Of a stretch of 64,000 nucleotides of DNA, positions 60,907 to 64,000 are shown piece by piece. The stretch is from contig NZ_SWLG01000004.1 of assembly GCF_005747095.1 (NCBI RefSeq), forward strand, positions 1 to 64,000. The letters are read 5' to 3'. How positions within the stretch are numbered: the stretch's first letter is position 1; each line of letters opens with the position of its first letter. Under the pieces are notes generated by a model. It worked only from the letters and a program-made list of their open reading frames with translations, ran no database searches and was not told the DNA's origin. Source of the stretch: Exobacillus caeni (GTDB lineage: Bacteria > Bacillota > Bacilli > Bacillales > Guptibacillaceae). A program made the translations under genes and the position numbers.

Positions 60907-60945
60907 AAACAGGATGAGGGATTTTCCTCATCCTTTGTTTGTTTC
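60907..60945 (+). terminator. Terminator of the miniprotein gene
   Basis: AGGATGAGG pairs with CCTCATCCT, then TTTGTTTG. Confidence 0.9.
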
Positions 60946-60982
60946 CTATCTTTTTGCTTTTAATGGTAAAATAAGAAAGAAT

Positions 60983-61171
60983 TTAAGTGAACAATATTTC
61001 TACATATGATGAAATTAGCAGAATCGTGATTAACACATTAATAGTACGAAAAACTTTTGACTGTTTTTCTTCAGGTATATTTTTTTGCAGACATAAAGCA
61101 TTTGTCATCGAATTAAAGGTTAATAAACTAAAACTTGCAAATAAGACAAATACGAGGCCAATAAATGTCAT
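60983..61171 (-). CDS. Two-pass small membrane protein, unknown
   Basis: A 62-residue protein with two hydrophobic helices (about 3-22 and 42-60) separated by a polar loop (LQKNIPEEKQSKVFR). Ribosome site GGGAGG seven bases before the ATG at 61171 supports it. The family is not recognised. It is divergent from the YpmS-like gene. Confidence 0.65.
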   Translation of the reverse strand: MTFIGLVFVLFASFSLLTFNSMTNALCLQKNIPEEKQSKVFRTINVLITILLISSYVEILFT

Positions 61172-61300
61172 TGTAAAACCTCCCGGTAAAATTTCAATTT
61201 ATGATGAATTTTGACAATGATTAGTTGTTTGAACTTTAAAATCATTGTATAAATAGATAAGAAGTGTGAACTTCTTTGTAAGAAAGGATTGGTCCTTACT

Positions 61301-61894
61301 ATGGCTAAAAAATGGAAAATAGCTTTTTTTGCCCTTCTAGGCATTAATGTGCTGGTTATACTATCTTTGGTAGGAATGTATAACTACTACTTTCCGGAAA
61401 GTAACATCCCGGAGAAGCAGCGGGAACTTAGGCAGCCTGCTACGGGAAGCCCGACGTTTTCTATCCTGATGGATAAAGACAAGCTCACTAGTGTGTTGAA
61501 TAATGAGCTGGACAAATACAGCGATAAGCAGGAAAATATAGATTATCGTGTTCGGCTAGATGAGCTTGCGAGCTTTCAAGGGTTTGTCACCATCTTTAAC
61601 CGCAAAATTGATTTTTTCTTAAAATTTGAACCAGAGGTGCTGCCGAACGGCGATCTTATCCTAAGGGAAGAATCCTTTCAATTCGGGCTTCTGGAACTGC
61701 CAAGTGATAAGGTTTTAGGATTCTTAAAGAAAAGATCTTCTCTTCCGGAGGAGATCACGATAGATCCGGATAAAGGTACGATTCATATTGCCGTAAGCAA
61801 CCTGGAGTTAAAAAACGGCATGCGATTAATGGCAAAAGAATTTAACCTGAAAAAAAATAAGATTATATTTGATGCTTACTATCCATTAGATTAA
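61301..61894 (+). CDS. YpmS family protein (DUF2140)
   Basis: A 198-residue protein: one N-terminal membrane anchor (about 7-28), then a beta-rich extracytoplasmic domain with IDYRVRLDELASFQGFVTIF, FLKFEPEVLPNGDLILR, and ALSNLEL-like IAVSNLELKNGMRLMA. Matches the YpmS layout. Function unknown. ATG at 61301 is chosen; AAAGGA lies 12 bases before, and a TTG four codons earlier overlaps it. Confidence 0.8.
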   Translation: MAKKWKIAFFALLGINVLVILSLVGMYNYYFPESNIPEKQRELRQPATGSPTFSILMDKDKLTSVLNNELDKYSDKQENIDYRVRLDELASFQGFVTIFNRKIDFFLKFEPEVLPNGDLILREESFQFGLLELPSDKVLGFLKKRSSLPEEITIDPDKGTIHIAVSNLELKNGMRLMAKEFNLKKNKIIFDAYYPLD

Positions 61895-61954
61895 TAAATC
61901 TATTAATACTATAGTTATTATGACGTACATTTCGTTATAATTCAATTCTCTTAA

Positions 61955-61996
61955 AAATAAAAGTGCACTGGAAATTCCAGTGCACTTTTATTTGAA
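61955..61996. terminator. Bidirectional terminator
   Basis: An 18-bp perfect stem: AAATAAAAGTGCACTGGA (61955-61972) with TCCAGTGCACTTTTATTT (61976-61993). Confidence 0.95.
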
Positions 61997-62032
61997 ATCT
62001 TTCAGTTAGTATATTATATATTCAAACGTATA

Positions 62033-62578
62033 TTAAGAAGCCTGTTTAACAAGGATATGGAATCCTTCACTATGGTCTTCAACAAAGGCGTGTCTTGGAG
62101 CTCTTAATACTTGTATAGCATAGATGAGATCGATGCAGCTTAATCCGATATTGATCGATGACAGTATTGCAAAGAACGCCATGTAAGCTGGAAAAAGCGC
62201 TGATAGCAAGGATGCTGTAACAGTAATCGAAATAGCTGGAGACAACACAGCGATCAAGTAAAGGGCTCTGGAAACCGGTCTTTCAATTTCACAACGGACA
62301 ATCGGAAGCTTCCGGGTGATATTTTCGATCCGAACGGTAGTTTTAATGCCGCTGAGCCACAAAGGCAAACAATGTAGAACTTTATGAACAAATAACAGCA
62401 AGACTATTGAACCTAGAAATGGGAAGAAAGGAACAATAACATGCTTTGTATTAGGCTGTAGAACACTAAAAAATAGATATAGACTTATAAAACATAGCAT
62501 GGTTACGATGAACGAAAATAAAAAGATGCGTTGAACACCGTATTCTTTAAATAAGTCAATTGATTTCCAACAACTCAT
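62033..62578 (-). CDS. DUF3267-like membrane protein with HKVLH motif
   Basis: A 181-residue protein with four or five hydrophobic segments. HKVLHCLPLW near residue 67 occupies the place of the zincin motif HExxH in DUF3267 proteins; the catalytic Glu is Lys here, so peptidase activity is doubtful. ATG at 62578 after AGGTGA is preferred to a GTG three codons earlier. Position between prsA and yhaI suggests equivalence to YhaJ of B. subtilis, but this is not certain. Confidence 0.65.
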   Translation of the reverse strand: MSCWKSIDLFKEYGVQRIFLFSFIVTMLCFISLYLFFSVLQPNTKHVIVPFFPFLGSIVLLLFVHKVLHCLPLWLSGIKTTVRIENITRKLPIVRCEIERPVSRALYLIAVLSPAISITVTASLLSALFPAYMAFFAILSSINIGLSCIDLIYAIQVLRAPRHAFVEDHSEGFHILVKQAS

Positions 62579-62811
62579 GATTCTCACCTGCTTTATTCAT
62601 AAGATGATTGTTACGTTTATTTTGAACACTCGTATACTTTACTGTGTTTTTAGAGAGAAATCAATACGTTATCGAGAATTTTACAAAGAAAAAATTTTGA
62701 CAAAAATAGTCAAAATTTGAATGTTTAAAGCTTGTAAAATTCATTTCCTTTTAAAGGAATTCTCCGTTACAATATAAAGAAAGCAAGTTATCTATTAAGG
62801 AGAATAATAGA

Positions 62812-63174
62812 ATGGATTCTATTACTAAACGGTTAGAAAGGATTGAATTTCATCAAAGACTGTTAGCAAAGATGCATACCATGGAAAAAGTTCCTTTTTA
62901 TCGATTAGTTATAGAGAAAGGATTAACAGAGGATGAGATGAATGAGGTGCTGGATTTATGCGAAGAAGTAAATCAGCGCTTTAAAAAACAGCTCGAAGAA
63001 GGATTGGTCTCCCACACAACATTACTTATTCACTTTGTTGGAATGCTAAACGTAAAATTAGCACCGAAAGAGACGGTTGAATCGTTGTATGAACAAGGTA
63101 TCTTCCCGGAGCTAATGAAAAAGTTAGCGGCTATAATTCCAGCGGATGTTTCTACCTCGAAGTTTATGAACTAA
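62812..63174 (+). CDS. yhaI: YhaI (DUF1878)
   Basis: A 120-residue helical cytoplasmic protein of the DUF1878 family, starting MDSITKRLERIEFHQRLL and containing FYRLVIEKGLTEDEM. Function unknown. Start ATG after AAGGAG. A TTTTGAC/GTCAAAA palindrome lies upstream (62692-62719) and might be a regulator site. Followed by a terminator and convergent yhaH. Confidence 0.87.
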   Translation: MDSITKRLERIEFHQRLLAKMHTMEKVPFYRLVIEKGLTEDEMNEVLDLCEEVNQRFKKQLEEGLVSHTTLLIHFVGMLNVKLAPKETVESLYEQGIFPELMKKLAAIIPADVSTSKFMN

Positions 63175-63224
63175 CGAGGAAGAGTGTGCTTTTGCTGAAT
63201 ACTACTTTTAATCCTACACGTAAG

Positions 63225-63258
63225 AAAAGCCTTGCTTCAAGACGAAGCAGGGCTTTTG
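63225..63258. terminator. Bidirectional terminator, yhaI and yhaH
   Basis: AAAAGCC...TTGCTTC pairs with GAAGCA...GGGCTTTT; it overlaps the last codons of yhaH. Confidence 0.88.
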
Positions 63259-63605
63259 ATTTCCTTTTTAACAGAATTAATCGTTTGCTGCATTTCTTTT
63301 ACATCCGATTCTAGCTTTCCGACATTTGGTTCGATGTCTTTTCGGTAGGATGCAATGGCATTTTTTAAATCAGTGGATACCTCTTTGATTGTTTTCTTTC
63401 CTTCAGCAGACACTTCTTTAATTTGCTCTTTTACATCATTGATATCTTGTTTCAGCCTTTGGATCGATTCTTTCAATTCTTGCCCTTTCAGCTTCGCATC
63501 TGTTCGAAGGTCTCTTCCTGACTTAGGAGTGGTAAGCAAAACAGAAGCAGCTGTTACGATGCTGCCGATTGCAAAGCCAACTAGATAAGATTTTGCTTTT
63601 GCCAA
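63237..63605 (-). CDS. yhaH: YhaH (YtxH-type) stress protein
   Basis: A 122-residue protein with a Gly-rich N-terminal hydrophobic segment (SYLVGFAIGSIVTAASVLL), the YtxH motif TTPKSGRDLR, and a long coiled coil (about 45-118). Such proteins are general-stress associated. Start TTG after GAAAGGATG. In B. subtilis hpr (scoC) lies between yhaI and yhaH; it is not here. Confidence 0.87.
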   Translation of the reverse strand: MAKAKSYLVGFAIGSIVTAASVLLTTPKSGRDLRTDAKLKGQELKESIQRLKQDINDVKEQIKEVSAEGKKTIKEVSTDLKNAIASYRKDIEPNVGKLESDVKEMQQTINSVKKEIKSPASS

Positions 63606-63810
63606 AATGTATCATCCTTTCTGAAAAGAAGTTGAAATTTAATAAATACATTCTCGTTTATATTGGGAAACTCCTTCTCTGTTATAAGAAATTTACCCAC
63701 ACAGGAAGGTCGGAATGATTTGTATATATCACTCATACCCTCTAATAAGGGGAGATACACTGTTTATTATGGCCAGAGGACGGATGTTTATATAGATAGG
63801 AGGTATCAGA

Positions 63811-64000
63811 ATGGCAGGAGTGATATTCGGCATAATATGTATCGGGCTTTTATTGGTAATAAGCATGGTCAGCAGATTGTTGCTTGTGAAGAAATACTCG
63901 TTTCATACAGCTTCCATTATTAGAAAAAAGAATAGCGCTTACCTTTTCGGAATGATGGGGTTTGTTTGCCTGCTTATAGGGATTGGAATGGCGTTATTTT
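63811..64000 (+). CDS. Membrane protein, truncated by the window end
   Basis: The first 63 residues of a protein starting MAGVIFGIICIGLLLVISM. Two hydrophobic helices (about 2-22 and 45-63) flank a basic loop (LLVKKYSFHTASIIRKKN). Start ATG after ATAGGAGG. The family is not recognised, and the rest lies outside the window. Confidence 0.6.
   Translation, partial: MAGVIFGIICIGLLLVISMVSRLLLVKKYSFHTASIIRKKNSAYLFGMMGFVCLLIGIGMALF

Noticed and set aside
63663-63923. An 86-codon plus-strand frame near the right end
   Set aside because: It overlaps in another frame the membrane gene at 63811, which has AGGAGG before its ATG, while this one has no such signal.

Overview
The window looks like chromosome of an endospore-forming, aerobic, low-GC Bacillaceae. 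Reasons are the spore genes (an alpha/beta SASP, SpoVR, PrkA, YhbH, YheC/YheD coat-type proteins, YjcZ miniproteins, YhaL), strong AGGAGG ribosome sites, frequent TTG/GTG starts, and a gene order that broadly follows the trnD - yhb - yhc - yhxB - spoVR - yhe - yha stretch of Bacillus subtilis. The dispersed palindromic repeats and an enlarged yheC/yheD set indicate a relative rather than B. subtilis itself; a Fictibacillus-type genome is a guess. No prophage, insertion sequence or CRISPR array was seen.

Layout. 1-1168: ten tRNA genes in the order of the tail of trnD. 1200-6200: small hypothetical genes, a B3/B4-domain protein, an ABC-class P-loop ATPase, queG and a DNA-alkyl repair methyltransferase. 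6300-14700: yhbB, trmL, a heme-degrading-type monooxygenase, prkA, signal peptidase I, yhbH, a secreted metallo-beta-lactamase-fold protein and a CBS-domain protein, with dispersed repeats between them. 14800-19700: HAD phosphatase, VOC protein, GNAT-nitrilase fusion (yhcX) and phosphoglucomutase.

19994-27658 is the most interesting part: a sulfide/persulfide locus. It holds two CstR-type repressors (Cys31/Cys60), a Cys-less membrane protein with CcdA and a TlpA/ResA thioredoxin, an orphan response regulator whose phospho-acceptor Asp is Glu, a membrane-anchored rhodanese, and a yrkE-F-H-I-J-like set (DsrE-like, TusA-rhodanese, rhodanese-persulfide dioxygenase, TusA, TauE exporter). Four near-palindromic ATACCC-N4-GGGTAT-type operators mark three transcription units and overlap promoters. 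The layout suggests one circuit that senses persulfide, oxidises it, exports sulfite, and also controls a thiol-redox relay outside the membrane.

27792-43012: spoVR, ktrD-type potassium channel subunit, a SASP, an amino-acid ABC importer lacking its ATPase, msmX with its PucR-type neighbour, and an operon of four ATP-grasp proteins of the YheC/YheD family in long-short-long-short order, then yheB and yheA. 43240-64000: HAD phosphatase, aldehyde dehydrogenase, a NUDIX gene beside a nucleotidyltransferase gene interrupted by an in-frame TGA, yhaQP ABC exporter, the SbcD/SbcC-like pair yhaO/yhaN, a CssRS-like two-component system, yhaM, an MFS transporter, yhaL, the foldase prsA, two YjcZ miniproteins, a YpmS-like protein, a DUF3267 protein, yhaI, yhaH and a truncated membrane gene at the edge.

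Starts were moved downstream of the longest reading frame wherever a ribosome site clearly favoured an internal codon. Gene symbols rest on remembered family resemblance and neighbourhood; no database search was possible.
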